Source: Polytrichum commune
Taxonomy: Eukaryota > Streptophyta > Polytrichopsida > Polytrichales > Polytrichaceae
NCBI GenBank assembly: GCA_950295325.1
Contig: OX485809.1
Span: forward strand, 32,068,144-32,132,143
DNA: 64,000 nt
Reading direction: 5' to 3'
Shown here: piece by piece, positions 24,389 through 36,644 of the stretch
How positions within the stretch are numbered: the stretch's first letter is position 1
Layout of the letters: every line of letters begins with the position of its first letter
The notes under the pieces: generated by a model
Told to the model about the DNA's origin: nothing
The model's database searches: none
Seen by the model: only the letters and a program-made list of their open reading frames with translations
Translations under genes and position numbers: made by a program

Positions 24389-25383
24389 TGTCGCAACCCT
24401 TGCTAGCCCCCCTTGACCATCTTGCCAATTTTCATTCCTAGCAAAGGTTACGAGCGCTAACCCTTCGCATACCGCCATGCTAATGGTTAGCTCCTCTCAC
24501 CCCGGACCTTATAGTTCATAGGAGGGGAACCAACCCTCCTACTTTGCTTTCGGGACTCACCCCTTCAATCGGTAACCAACCCCTTTAATCGGTAACCAAT
24601 CCTTAGATGTGGACTTCCATCCATGGAAGTCCAATCTAATGTTGATCATCGCGTTGCCGGAGCAACACTACAACAACCCGAACCATACTAGGCAACTATG
24701 GCCTCACATTAGGCCAATGCCAATGGAGGCCGTGCCGTTCGGCCTCGGGTGGGTGAGGCCACACCACCTCACCCATATAAGCCTCTAGGACTTTACACGG
24801 GGCCCCTACCCCACCGTCAACCAACCTCTTGTCTCTCCACCAAGAGTTGGGGCCAAGTGGACATTCTCCCTTAGCCGCTGGGCTAAGAAGCCTCTAGCAG
24901 CTTCAGACCATCATAACTTCCTTGTATGATGTCCGAGGCTACCAACCAACCACTCCATCTTCATCTACGTTTCACGTAGATGCCGATGGACTCCTCACTT
25001 TTCCCATTTGGGCAAGTTATGAGGACGTTATGCCTCTTTGAACCTTGGCAGTCCCGGGAGTCACTCCCTGGCACTGCTGCACCAGGGCGCTGTCCCGGGA
25101 CAGCGCCCCACTCAAATGGCCATAACTCCTAGCTCACACCTCCGATTGAGGTGTTCTTGAGCATTCTAGAATCACCACGCCATGAGCTACGCATAGCTCA
25201 TGGCCTTACCCTTGTGCCTCCTACTCTCCGTGGGTGGGAGGCGTTCCCAACGCCCGGGGCCCTCACCCACACTAGGATCACTTGGGCCCTCTCACCAACG
25301 GCGCCACAAGTCCCGGGTGTCACTCCGGGGTCCCCCTTGTGCCCATGGTGGTTCGGGCACTCCTCATGGAGAGGTGCGCGACA
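24389..25383 (+). mobile_element. family-G solo LTR, copy G-A
   Basis: It begins TGTCGCAACCC, ends GTGCGCGACA and is flanked by the direct 5-bp repeat GTTGG (24384-24388 and 25384-25388). TG...CA ends with a 5-bp duplication indicate a solo LTR. A TATA motif (CACCCATATAAGCC) near 24770 fits an LTR promoter. The short frames inside (for example 25151-25429) follow GC-rich sequence and are not genes. About 1.0 kb, close in sequence to G-B (35672) and G-C (57576). Confidence 0.85.
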
Positions 25384-26282
25384 GTTGGAAGGATCGATTG
25401 AATTGACCTCGCACTTCCAACCCTCATAACTTTTGCATTTCTTATCCGATTAAAGTGATTTTTAGATTGTTAGAAAGATAATTACGTGCACCAAGTAAAT
25501 TTATTATGCTTAGGACTAAATTACAGTACCAAAAATGATGTTTTAATCGTTAACTAACATAAGCTTTACAATCAAACTAGCAACAAGGAAAAAAATAAGG
25601 TCAATGTCTGGGAAGTGGAGCAAGGAATGAATTAGCGGCTCGGCCTACATCAAGCCCAATCAACCAAGGAGAATTAAGGTAAACTAACTAACCTTAGCCT
25701 TTCATTTAGGGTTGGAGGGAGCGTGGCCAATGTATGCATCCTTAAACCCACTCGCCTATATCGTAAGGTCAAGTGGTTTGACCAATTCCATTGTTCTCGG
25801 GCCCCTTGGTATGATTTGTGATAGTAGCTTTAATTATTAGCAAGTTCCGTATGTGGTAAATCAGATTAATCACCGACATGACCACTCTGAATATTGTTGG
25901 TGAAAATGTGAAATTAATGACCAGCGAATCTACTATTATATTGTTGGCCCCGTAGATTAGAAGCAATGGCCCCAATTCATGAAGTATGTGCAACATGTTG
26001 AACCTACAGGTTGCCCGTAACCCTAGTCCCGTTAAGTTGCATTTGGTGGTCTATCTAGTGTAAACACACTTAACACAAATGTGTTAGTTTGAGGAAGAAG
26101 ATCCAAACGTATCATATGCTCTTTTTTAGTGCAGAATGATTGTAATGTATGGTTAAGCCATGTGGGGGGGTCACCTTGGCACTGGGGGCGCTCGCGTCTA
26201 AGTTGGTGAGGAGGGGCAAAGCGTCCCGTAGAGGATTAGGGAGGGGTCCACTCTTTACAGGCTAAGTGCCCATACACAACCG

Positions 26283-27524
26283 TCATTGAGGTGTAATATT
26301 GCCACTAGGCCAAGAGGGGCACGCCTGGATGCTGTTGCGATCTATGCCCTTGAGCGGTGAGGGAAACGGAGATTGTTGGAAGATTTGCTTGGGTGGGGGG
26401 CTATCAATGTCGCCGGCATCAAGGGGTTCCTTGGAGTAGTCAATGGTGGACGCGGCATCGTAGACGGTCTCGTAGGAGAAGCTTCCCAAGTTTGATTCAT
26501 TGACGACCTCAAGCGAGGGCTCCAAACGTTGATGCCAAAATAAAAACAGACAAAACCCAGGGGAAGGGGGGGGAGGGGGGCATGTAAAAATCGATATACA
26601 TTTGAGGCATCAGACATATATTACACAAATGGGACACCATGTAGTATCTCAAATGAATTTATTATATTTCGCGTAAGCGTACAACTCTCTTTACATATAG
26701 TCCCTCGGATTCTCGTATCTCTCGCCTATCGAATTACAACTAAAGAACTGGGGCACGGGTAGTCCGCTCCCCACGAGCGTTTGAAGGTATTTAATTAGGT
26801 CTAACAAAAAGCGGTCTTGAACCTTCCCGACCGTCCACGTAGGGCAAACTATGAAGTTGGAGGTCGGGTTCAAAATGTTCTTGGAAGCGTTGTCGTCGAC
26901 CATCATCATGTTGTCACGGGTGGGGCGAACATCGTAGGGACAACCGACCATGGTGGGACGTTAGTCCCATACAATTGGCTTCAAGACCTTAAGATGTTGA
27001 TTTACGGTGGGGTTGTTTGGCTTCTTGACAACCCTACCGTCGGGGGTGTACAACGTTCTACAAGACTCCTGTCCTAGGACCAAGTAGGGGGGTTGGAGTC
27101 CCTTGAAGATGAACTCCACGACTGCCTGGGCGTTCTTGGACTTCATGAAGCTCCACACAATCACCCACCATTTGGATAGGGCAACCTGTAGGAAGCGCTG
27201 AAGCCACGGCCAGAGGTACACTAGTTTGTTTTTTATGTACGCGGGGGGGCTATCGTAGTTCGCGTCCTCGGGCTTGCAGAAAGGCACCGTGGGGACCCTA
27301 GGACAATACACGCACTAGACAAGGACCCCGTTGAGGTCTAACACTAGGAACCGGGTCTTGGGCGGCAAAGGTGGCGCACGCAAAATCGGGGGGACCACCA
27401 TGCTGTCCTCCACGTTCTTTGGAGAGGACCGGTGGGGAGCCACGACGCTATGCTTCGATCCCTGCGGCGACGAGCGAGAAAAGACGACGATGGCTATGTC
27501 ATGCTCTGTCCATTTCAAGCACAA
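26283..27524 (-). pseudogene. FCP1/HAD-type CTD-phosphatase-like gene, decayed
   Basis: One minus frame (27524 to 26691) reads as an FCP1-homology domain. It contains the nucleophile motif FLVLDLNGVLV, then LWPWLQRFL, an SKWWVIVWSF strand, the KPIVWD lysine motif and a MMMVDDNASKN double-aspartate motif. FCP1/SCP proteins are metal-dependent Ser phosphatases of the HAD fold. Here the second Asp of DxDx is Asn, as in a plant subgroup I recall with LDLNG. The frame holds two in-frame stops (TAG 27315-27317, TAA 26961-26963), so this copy is probably dead. A possible intron (donor at 26694, acceptor at 26520) leads to a short acidic last exon ending at 26283. It lies downstream of a Mutator-like transposase on the same strand. 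It could be transposon cargo or an unrelated host pseudogene. Confidence 0.7.
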
Positions 27525-27728
27525 CGAAATATTTGTGTAAAGGACGACACTCCTATGTGAGCGGTGAGCAGAGAGGAAGTAAAAATAATAAACTTCCTAG
27601 ACTAAATTTAGAATTAAAATATATTTAAAATATTCCAGATTCTCCCAAAATAATAAAAATTTGTAACCTATTTCCATGGAATGTATAGGTCATAAATTTA
27701 ATAAAAAGGCCTTGAATTTAAAATGGTC

Positions 27729-30700
27729 TCATTGAATTTGGAAACCGTGAAGTGCTAACATGATAGGAAAATTGTGAGAATAAATGGATTGTGTAGGTGC
27801 ATGCTTGGACTGCAACATGATCACACAACCAAATCCAGGACGTGGAATCATGGTGACCTTCAAGATGGTCCCGTCCATAGCTCTTGCAGACGCCATCATC
27901 TGCATTTGTTTTGTTGATGGTGCGGTGGCAAACCGTCTGGTAGACTTGGACTGCCTGGAAGAAGGATAAGCGTCTGGGTTGGCTGGAACGTCTACTCCGG
28001 AGAGGTCGAGGGGAGGAGCGGATGTGTCAAAGAGGCAAGTGGGCGTGATTCGCTCTTTCTGTGGGAGCTGAAAGCCGGCATTTTCAAGCTTGAGGATCTC
28101 CGGACAAGTGAGGTTGGTACCAAGCTTGACAGGCCACACGGGAGGGATCGAAGGTCGTTCTTGGTCAGCAAAGAATTTGTCAACCTACTTGCGTCGTGAA
28201 CTTTTGATACAATGCTCAATGTCGTCAGGGTAAAAAAAAAAACTTCTCGACTTTAGGTGTAGTGAATTTGTAATAGTTCCAAACTCCAAGGTATGCCGGG
28301 GCATGGGTGCTCTTGGAGTTGGAGACAATTTTTGCAGTGCATTTATTTTTTGTGACAGCATGCATGGCCCAACATGCCTTGGAAGAATTGTAAGGAACGC
28401 GAGCAATATGCTAGAGCTTCTCGTCCACTTTGGATTCTTGAACAGCAGTGACCCGGCGAAAATCCACACCAGTGGGAGGGGGTGGTGGAACCTCTAGCAC
28501 TGACGGAGAGGTTTCCTCGACGATGATAGGCAAAGGTGAAACATGAGATCTTGTGGTTCTCTGAGCGATACGAGGGCGAGAGAAGTTGATGGTGTCGGGC
28601 GGTGGGTTTCATTGTTGTCTCCAATGGGAGTGTCGGGCTTGCGTTTTTGCAAGCCGAATATCTCTGCACCCTTGAGGTGGGGACTACGGGTGCAGAATTC
28701 GTCCCCGCCAGGCATGTCAAGGAGAACCTTCTGTAGAACAGCGGGGTCACCGGTACGTTGAGCACGACGTTTAGCACATCGAAGCTTGAGTTCTTCTTTG
28801 CTAGGGCCATCACCCCCAACGCCACCCTTCAGAAATTGATGGTACGCCACAACTTGAAGGAACGCTTGAATTTAGTCATCCACAGTGGTCACGTATAAAT
28901 CGCCACCTTTGTTGCCAGACACTTGAAGCCATTTGTTGTGAATGGATTCGGCAAGGTTGCAATTGGGAATTTGTGCAAATTCCTCGGCGGTCATGATTTT
29001 CTCCTGCCAATGGAATGGCAGTGTGAGAAATAAGCAAAGTTTGGGAAAATTAAATTTAAAAAAAAAGTAATAACAGTAAAGACACACCAATTCCATGAAG
29101 CCACCCCATTGTCGATATCGGAAGTGCCAGAAAGCAAGCCAAAGTTGGAGGTGTTTCAGTCCATCCTCGGAGGTGCAGTTAGACGAAGCCCACCAGGCCT
29201 TGATGGCGAGGTACCTCGTCTCAGCCTCCTGCATAGAGGATGCGTCGCGATACTGGAGGTAGAGATGCTTGTGTTGGTCTTGCAAATCGTGCTTGATATA
29301 GAGTTTGGTGTGTTTTTCCAAAGACTGTGTCCAATGGAAGTAGCGGGTTCTCTCACGCCCATCGATGGGAACCTTTGGATCTCCAGACCTGTAGACAATC
29401 CTGATGGCATTCCAATTGGCTTGCGCACTGCCGCCATGGAGCCTTTGAAGTGAGGCTTGGGGTTTCCATGGCAAGCCATGACGTGGTTGAGGTTATGCCA
29501 GAAAAGGACTTGAGCATCCTTGTCCTCGGATTGGAAGTCGCAGCAAGCGATGGTCATGACGCACTGGTAGGTTCCGTCATATACGTGGCAGGCCATGGTG
29601 GTCCACTTGGCGACGCGTTTGACATGGTCGGACATGATCCAAGCATGCTTGAGATCCCCGCCAGGTTGCATGCGCTTAACCAAGTCGACCCCACTACCAG
29701 GGCCGACCTCGGACATCTTGAAGACGAAAACTTTGTCCGTCTCGTCACCCTGGCCTGGGAATTGATTCCGCTGGACATAGGCCCAGGTGCTGTGTGAGCC
29801 CAAATACAAGCTCACATGTGGTTTTAAGTTTAAAAAAAAATTCAAGTTCAAGTTTTGTTTAGCATGACATATTCAAAATCAATAAAAAGAGTGATGTGTG
29901 AAAATTAAATTAGTGAATTAGCCTTGATGAGAAGTAGTGAGTGGTTAAGGGGAGAGTTAAGGGTCAAAAGGGTAAACTTGGTGCGTAGGTGGAATTGAGC
30001 AAGTAGGGTAGTCCTAAGGGATGTGGGGTTGGAAATTAGTCGGGTTAGGCTTTGGTACTGTTCAATTAAGGACAGGGGGCTTCGAGGCTGTGGATTGAGT
30101 GCCGAAATCCTCGGATCACGGAAAGGGCCCCAGGTCGAGCTTGGCAGGCCGCCGAGAGCTCTCTCTCTCGGTTGTGTGTGGTGAAAGGGGGCCGGAGAGC
30201 CCAGGAGGGAGAGGAGAGAATCATCACGGATAAGGGCGGAGTCTCGATATAGACTGAGGAGGAGCATACCTCGGTGATGATCCGAGGAGGGAGGGAAGAA
30301 GGGCGGCATTCCCTTCAACAAGTGAAATCTGGACGAATTGCGGAGGAACTGAACTCGAGCAACCAGGGAGGTGCTCACATTGGGGAGCAGGGCAAGTCAT
30401 GTGAATCCGAGAGTCAGATTGAGGAATTCGACTTGAATGATAGCTTTAAGCGAGGCATAATACAATGCACGACGAGAGTTCGGCAGGAGGTGTGGACTCA
30501 AACAATGCGGAGGACTGATGAGCTCAAATCAATCCCCTGGGCAAGCTTTTGGACGTGGGCTTGAGAATTGAACGAATGGATTGTGGATTCAGTGGGTGCC
30601 ACTGTTGCAATTTCAATGCAGTTGACTCACCTCATGCTGGGTAGGTTGCCGAAGTAAATCCCAGCTGGTGGCCGAATTGAGGCGAGTAGTAGAGAAGGTG

Positions 30701-32300
30701 TTCATGCTGCCAGAGTGGGGAGCTGAGGCTTCTGTGCACCTCAGTCGCAGCTGGGAGCCGACAGGCAATGACGGGTGACGGGCAATGAAGGGGGATTGTA
30801 TTCCAGAAGAGGCGGCCACCTGCTGCGACAGGGGATTGTGGTGAGGATAGTTCATAGTGGGTACTGGCCCTCTTTGGGTTGTAGCTTAGGCATTGGAGTT
30901 AATGGGAGTGGGTGGAAATTAGAGGTAGGGATAATTAGGGCATGGTGGCATATTCTTTGTGACCGTGGAGGTGAAAATAGTTAGGGGCTTAGGTAGGGTT
31001 TTTCATACTCTTAGGGGAACAATGAATGTACGGATTTGGATTTGTGTGGAGTGACATGTGCCTGTGGCACGAGCATTTGTTAATGCTGAATTGTAATGCC
31101 TTTCTTATTACCCACAGGATGCATACATTGTTCCATTCATTAGTTTGAAATGTGTAAGTAAGGGTGTGATTTCATGATTCAAACACATGTGGGCTGCAAG
31201 CTCTCACCCGGACTACGACGCACAAGGGTGGGAGTTTGTGGCTGACATGCTGACACCTCTCAGCTTGGCGATGCCATGCATAACTCCTAGCCTACGCAAG
31301 TATTTGAAGGTGGTAACCTTGTTTCAGAGGTGGGGGGAATTCAACTCCTTGCAACAATAAAAAACGGGCTCAAGTTCTTCCAAGGAAAGAAGTTGATGAG
31401 GATCATTATCATTGCGGAGGAGGAACTCACCCACAAGGTCCTTACTGGCCTCAAGAACGATTTTGCTATGAGCGGCTTGGGGCGTTCGCTCGACGTGCTC
31501 CTTGATTAGGGCGTCGATGCGTTGGTGGCTATCCCTGTAGTTGCCGACCTTGACCGGGTGACGATGATTGCCAAGATGAATGCACGCCCGCTGAGTGGTG
31601 TCGTTGCCGTGGACGTAGAAGATTTTGGCAATGCAGGGTGCAATGCATTTGTGTGCCTCCTTGCAGATCTTGCACACTAGAGTGGAGGAGGTAGGCACGG
31701 GACCACCAACTGGAAAAGGGTCCTTGGTAAATCCATCAAATTCAGTATCATTGACTGAGGAGGTACGATGAACACGTTGGAGGTAGTCGCAAAGAGGATT
31801 ATGGCACTGGAGGTGGCCAACGCACGTGGAGGAACGAAAAACAAGGCCTAAGTCATTGCTAATGTTGGTGGTTTGGGTTTTGGTCCAGACATGGCCGTCA
31901 TAGCGTTTGTCCATGCCGTCCATGGATTTGGCCTTCGTATGAGAGGAAGAGACACCAACGGGGGGGAGGACAAACATCCGATTCCCATCAAAGCGAGGAG
32001 GGAGGAAATTGACCTCTTCAATTTTAAAGTGTCATAATCTAGCTTCTTGAGGATGTTCTTCCTACCGAGCATGGAAGCAAGAGAACGTAGGCATTGAAGA
32101 ATGAAAATGGATGGTTTGGCAGGGGATGGAAGATGAGGACATGAAGGTTGAAGGCCTACAAGGGGGGGTTCAGAAAGGAGGAATTGAGATGAAGGGGATG
32201 GCTTGAGAATGAGAGTGGATAGAGGGGGTTCATTACCATTGGAGGAATCTGAAAGATGTATGACAGTGTGTATACCAGGTTCAATCTTAATTTTAACCAC
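27729..32300 (-). pseudogene. Mutator-like transposase, decayed and split by solo LTR F2
   Basis: Several minus-strand frames read as consecutive pieces of one protein. The N-terminal part (32300-31324) has a Cys/His zinc module: CHNPLCDY, CKICKEAHKCIAPC, then ACIHLGNHRHPV, resembling the WRKY-GCM1/FLYWCH fingers of MULE transposases. After the F2 insertion (29793-31247) comes the core: VYDGTYQCVM (candidate first Asp), then ANWNAIRIVYRSGDP, then WLAFWHFRYRQWGGF. A one-base deletion near 29431 removes the codon of the likely second catalytic Asp. An in-frame TAA lies at 28872-28874, and at least one more frame change follows near 28.5 kb. The C-terminal part (about 28420-27729, with WPVKLGTNLTCPEILKLENA) stops about where a SWIM finger would be expected. 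Terminal inverted repeats were not found. Confidence 0.7.
29793..31247 (+). mobile_element. family-F solo LTR, copy F2, inside the Mutator-like transposase
   Basis: It begins TGTGAGCCCAAATACAAGC, ends TTGTGGCTGACA and is flanked by the direct repeat TGCTG (29788-29792 and 31248-31252). TG...CA ends plus a 5-bp duplication mark it as a solo LTR of about 1455 bp. The family's AATAAAAAGAGTG block lies near the 5' end and the CCCGGACTACGACGC block near the 3' end. A hairpin AGCATT-tgtt-AATGCT lies at 31072-31087. Confidence 0.88.
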
Positions 32301-32377
32301 GGGAGGAGTTTTTAAAGTGGAAGAAGATAAATGAGGAGGGGTACGGATTTCCGTGGATACATTGGAGCAAGAATGTG

Positions 32378-34031
32378 TGTGAGGCCAAACCCACCACCCT
32401 TAAGCGTCCTAGTCCGGGTGATGGTTTTGAGACTCACATGTGTCATACCAAAAGTAGAAACATAAGATATAAGTCCCATCTCAATGAACCCCCAACTTCT
32501 CTTAAGTCATGATATTTTATTAATGCAATTTTCTTGAGTGGGCATAGCATTGGCCGCCTCAAGGGTCCATCCCACGGCCTTAGCTACACATGCTCTTAAG
32601 GACTTCCCTCTTGAAACCTTAGTTCTGGCCGTTGATTCTTCACTAGTGCTCGTCACCTCGCTGTAGTTGTGATTTGTTGACTCCATGTGATGAGTACACA
32701 AGTGTTAAAAAACACTCATTACTCTCATCACTTAGCGTTACATCCTCTTCCGCAATTCTTCGCCATTCACTCCCAAGTTCGTTCATTCTTCGCCATGGCA
32801 CCCTTAAGTGCTTGATTACAATCCCAACAACTTAACTACAAGTTCTCCCCCTTGATATCACCTTATGATGCCTTGTAGTCAACCCCCCAGCTAAATGCTC
32901 ATTACCTAATTAGCATTAGGTAATATTCTTATTAACTAACTATGACCCAATCTAATGTCCCAGCTGTCTAACTTCTGAACCCAATGCTGTATTTCCAGCA
33001 GCCTAACCTGACTAAATACTGTATTTCCAACAACCTAAATATTGTATTTCCAGCAACCTACCCTCTGACTAAACACTGTATTTCTAGCAACTAAATACTG
33101 TATTTCCAGCAACCTACCCTCTGACTAAACACTGTATTTCTAGCAACTAAATACTGTATTTCCAGCAACCTACCCTCTGACTAAACACTGTATTTCCAGC
33201 AGCCTAACCATGACTAAATATTGTATTTCCAGCAGCCTAACCCTGACTAAACACTGTATTTTCAGCAACCTACCCTCTGACTAAATACTGTATTTCCAGC
33301 AACTAAATACTGTATTTCCCAAAGCTCCAAGAGCTCAACTCCTTAGAGGAGAGAGAGCTTTAAATTCAACATGAATGTGGATGCTACAATTCTAAATGCC
33401 ATGATTCCAAACACTATAAATCTAAATATCATGAATCTAAATTCTATAAGTCACATACAACAAGCCAAGCTCTAAATGTCTCAACCAAAGATTACTCCTA
33501 ACAAATGTCAAACTAACTTCAAGGTGAATTAGTCTTGGTTCTTTACCTTGAGACCTTGCACGCACATGTACTCCGTTCTTGCTTTCCATACCCACACTTA
33601 TAACACGTGGGGTGCCAAGGAGCACGAAAGAAAAGAAGATGAGAGAGGGAAGAGTCAAGGTTTATATAGTGAGTTGAGAGGGAGTAGGTGAGCACCCTCA
33701 AGATAAGCCCTTGTAATCATTTCTTACTTTGTAGGCTCTCATCCTATCTTCTAAGCCTTTGTCTCTTAAACTAACAACATAGATCCTAATTCAAACATTT
33801 AAACCAAGCAACTACCCTTGGTTCACCACTCCCTACGCTCACCTAACTAAGGAACTTCTTCACGCTACCTACTTCTAATAAATCCTCTCCACACTAGCCT
33901 AATGACTAAACATAACTTCATTCAAGCTTCACTCTTTTTATATTTTTGTGGATAATTATAAAATATCAAAACATAACTTCTAATGGTTTCGAAGGGTTAA
34001 GAACACATGTGAGCACCATTTTGGGTTCACA
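32378..34031 (-). mobile_element. family-F solo LTR, copy F3
   Basis: The element reads TGTGAGGCC... at its plus-strand left edge and ends GGGTTCACA. It is flanked by the direct repeat ATGTG (32373-32377 and 34032-34036). On the minus strand it starts with the family 5' terminus and has a TATA motif (CTATATAAACC, near 33661-33670) followed by the pyrimidine-rich region. A hairpin AGTGTT-aaaa-AACACT lies at 32701-32716. The length is 1654 bp. It lies just upstream of the Mutator-like transposase. Confidence 0.88.
32985..33325 (-). repeat. minisatellite inside F3
   Basis: Units built from ACTAAAYACTGTATTTCCAG and CAACCTACCCTCTG repeat about every 25-30 bp, and a 56-bp higher-order unit is repeated at about 33050-33165. 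The array is absent from the other family-F copies. Confidence 0.9.
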
Positions 34032-34036
34032 ATGTG

Positions 34037-34390
34037 ACAGTCCGTACACTTTGTATTTACCAGCGCAAAGTTCCCACACTGATGATCCGTTATCGGCAAT
34101 CCTAGCATTCTCACGGATGGTCAATGACAAAAGAGAAGTATCATTATTATAAATCTTGCGTTTGACCCATATTGTACTATTTTGTAACGAAAACCTTATA
34201 CTAAGGTGAAGGGAAGAGGTATATACAAATCCGTTTGCATCTATGGGGAAAAGAAAGGGATCCCGACACCATTGGCACGGAGCTCAACCATTTCTTATAA
34301 AGATGGGATTGTGGATGAGGAAGTTATGAACAAAGAGAGGGACGAATGTGAACCCTTAGAATGGTCCACCACTCCGCGGGATCACTTTTA
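34037..34390. other. unassigned stretch between F3 and H2
   Basis: This should be the upstream flank of the Mutator-like transposase, or the tail of another element. A 61-codon plus frame (34206-34391) has no recognisable motif. I found no inverted repeat partner near 26.1-26.3 kb. Confidence 0.35.
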
Positions 34391-35229
34391 GTTAGAATGA
34401 TAGCATTAAAATTTAGAATTGATAAGGAATTTAGGGAAAATTAGTTCAATTAATAGTTAGCCGAGAATAATGAAGGTGAAGTACTGAGGACTTCGGGCCT
34501 TCAACCGGAAGTAACAAAATTCTAGTGAAAGGTAAGGTTGGTTAAAATGGAAACTAAGTAGTTATAGAAAATAGCGAAGTAGAAAAAATATGTTAGCTAG
34601 TAAAAACTGCTAGCTAAGCAAATGTTAGTAGATGCTAGTTAAACAAATATTAGTTGATGCTTGCTAAGCAAATATAAGTTTACTAGTTAATAGGGGTCAC
34701 ACAAGACTATTGGAGGTGTTTGGTGTAAGAAGACAAAATCGGCTTAAAGACTGTTGAAGAAAAAATAGAAAGAGAGCAAGGGGCTACTTGCCTACTTGCC
34801 ACCTTGCCAACTCGATGGCGAAAAATTAAAAATGTTATAATGTTTCCCGTTGGAGCCATCTCGGCGAGAGGGTGGCAACCTCAACCGGGAAAAAACCCCG
34901 AGCCGAAATTTCGGGAAATGTTTCGAAGAATGGAGCTGGTGGCGGAGGGGTCCAACCCTTTTTTGAGAGGGTTTAAAACCCCTTCTTCCCCTTTCAATCT
35001 CTCTCCACATTTTCATTTTTTGCACGGCGAAGCCCTCTAGAATTATAGTTTGAAGGAGGAAACATCCTTATTCATTCAATATAGCCATAAGTTAGAATTC
35101 TTGTAGTTAGAATTTTTGAGAGAAGGTAGTGTGTTTTTGAACACATCCTTAAGTAGTTGTGTTACTTTCAAGCGAGTGTAGTGGACACAAAAACTACAAT
35201 TTAGCCTTCATATTTTGAGGGAATTTAGC

Positions 35230-35671
35230 CCTTGATGTTAGTTCTCCAAAAAACCTAAGATTGTTAGAATCAGAATTAGGGAGCAAAAATTATGAGTGTT
35301 TGAATGAAGATGTCTCAGCTGCCTCTTAAATTACAAACGCTGACTTTGCAAGCGCATAACTAAAAGAAAAATGATCCACTTTCTTTTATATTTAAACACG
35401 TTATAGTTCTTGTTGTTAGCTTTTTAGAAAATATAAGTTTATCACAATCAGATTTAAGGAATGAGAGTTATGAATGTTTGAATGAAGGTATTCCAGTTGC
35501 CTCTTAAAATATAAGAGCTGAATTTGTAAGCTCATATCCGCAAGAAGAAACATGCAGTTGTTTTGATATTTCATGTTGTTTTAGATTTGATTTTAAGGTT
35601 TCTAGAAAGTCTAAGCTTGCTGGAATCTAAATTAATAAGCAAAAATTATGGATGTTTAAATGAAGGTATCT
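35230..35671 (+). repeat. tandem array in H2, period about 180 bp, resuming at 36645-36800
   Basis: The phrase GTTTGAATGAAG recurs near 35298, 35475 and 35654. Each occurrence is followed by a GTCTCAGCTGCCTCTTAAA-type block and a GCTCATATCC-type block. The array continues after the G-B insertion with CCAGCTGCCTCTTGAATTAA. Confidence 0.8.
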
Positions 35672-36644
35672 ATTGCAACCCTTACTAGCCCCCCTTGATA
35701 ATCTTGCCAATTTTTGTTTCTAGCAAAGGTTACGAGCGCTAACCCTTCGCATTCCGCCATGCTAATGGTTAGCTCCTCCTACCCCGGACCTTATAGTTCA
35801 TAGGAGGGAACCAACCCTCCTACTTTGCTTTCGGAACTCGTTCTTTAATCGGTAACCCATTTCTTCGATGTGGACTTCCATCCATGGAAGTCCAATCCTA
35901 TGTTGATCATCGCATTGCCGGAGCAACACTACAACAACCCGAAGCATACTAGGCAACTATGGCCTTACATTGGGCCAATGCAAATGGAGGCCGTGCCGTT
36001 CGGCCTCGGGTGGGTGAGGCCACACCACCTCACCCATATAAGCCTCTAGGACTCTACGCGGGGCCCCTACCCCACCGTCAAGAGACCTCTTGTCTCTCTA
36101 CCAAGAGTTGGGGCCAAGTAGACATTTTCCCATAGCTGCTGGGCCTAGAAGCCCCCAGCAGCTTCAGACCATCATAACTTCCTTGTATGATGTCCGAGGC
36201 TACCAACCAACCACTCCATCTTCATCTACGTTTCACGTAGATGCCGATGGACTCCTCACTTTTCCCATTTGGGCAAGTTATGAGGACGTTATGCCTCTTT
36301 GAACCTTGGCAGTCCCGGGAGTCACTCCCTGGCACTGCTGCACCAGGGCGCTGTCCCGGGACAGCGCCCCCACTCAAATGGCCATAACTCCTAGCTCACA
36401 CATCCGATTGAGGTGTTCTTGAGCGTTCTAGAATCACCACGCCATGAGCTACGCATAGCTTATGGCCTTACCCTCATGCCTCCTAGTCTCCGTGGGTGGG
36501 AGGCGTTCGCAACGCCCGGGGCCCTCACCCACACTAGGATCACTTGGGCCCCCTCACCAACGGCGCCACAAGTCCCGGGTGTCACTCCGGGGTCCCCCTT
36601 GTGTCCATTGTGTTTTGGGCACTCCTCATGGAGAGGTGCACGAC
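35672..36644 (+). mobile_element. family-G solo LTR, copy G-B
   Basis: Sequence matches G-A throughout, including the TATA motif CCCATATAAGCC near 36037. It begins TATTGCAACCC (compare TGTCGCAACCC) and ends GTGCACGACA. The flanks are GTATC (35667-35671) and ATATC (36645-36649), a 5-bp duplication with one change. Comparison with neighbouring array units supports this junction. About 973 bp; old solo LTR. Confidence 0.8.

Larger units (their letters stand above)
23757..26075 (+). mobile_element. repeat element H1 (relative of H2), split by a family-G LTR
   Basis: The right part (about 25690-26070: GGTTGGAGGGAGCG, ATCACCGACATGACCACTCTG, TTGTTGGCCCC, CAACATGTTGAA) matches 36950-37340 in H2. Both elements have a tandem array with a period near 180 bp upstream of this conserved part. 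H2 leads into a gag start, so H1 may be a solo or broken LTR of the same gypsy family. The left boundary is not resolved. Confidence 0.5.

Noticed and set aside
25151-25429. Frames of 68-95 codons found in similar form near 25.2, 36.4 and 57.6 kb
   Set aside because: The three copies lie in family-G solo LTRs; similarity reflects the LTR sequence, and the frames differ in length between copies.
26100-34400. Terminal inverted repeats enclosing the Mutator-like transposase and the phosphatase
   Set aside because: I compared 26.1-26.3 kb with 34.0-34.4 kb by eye and found no convincing pair, so no element boundaries are claimed.
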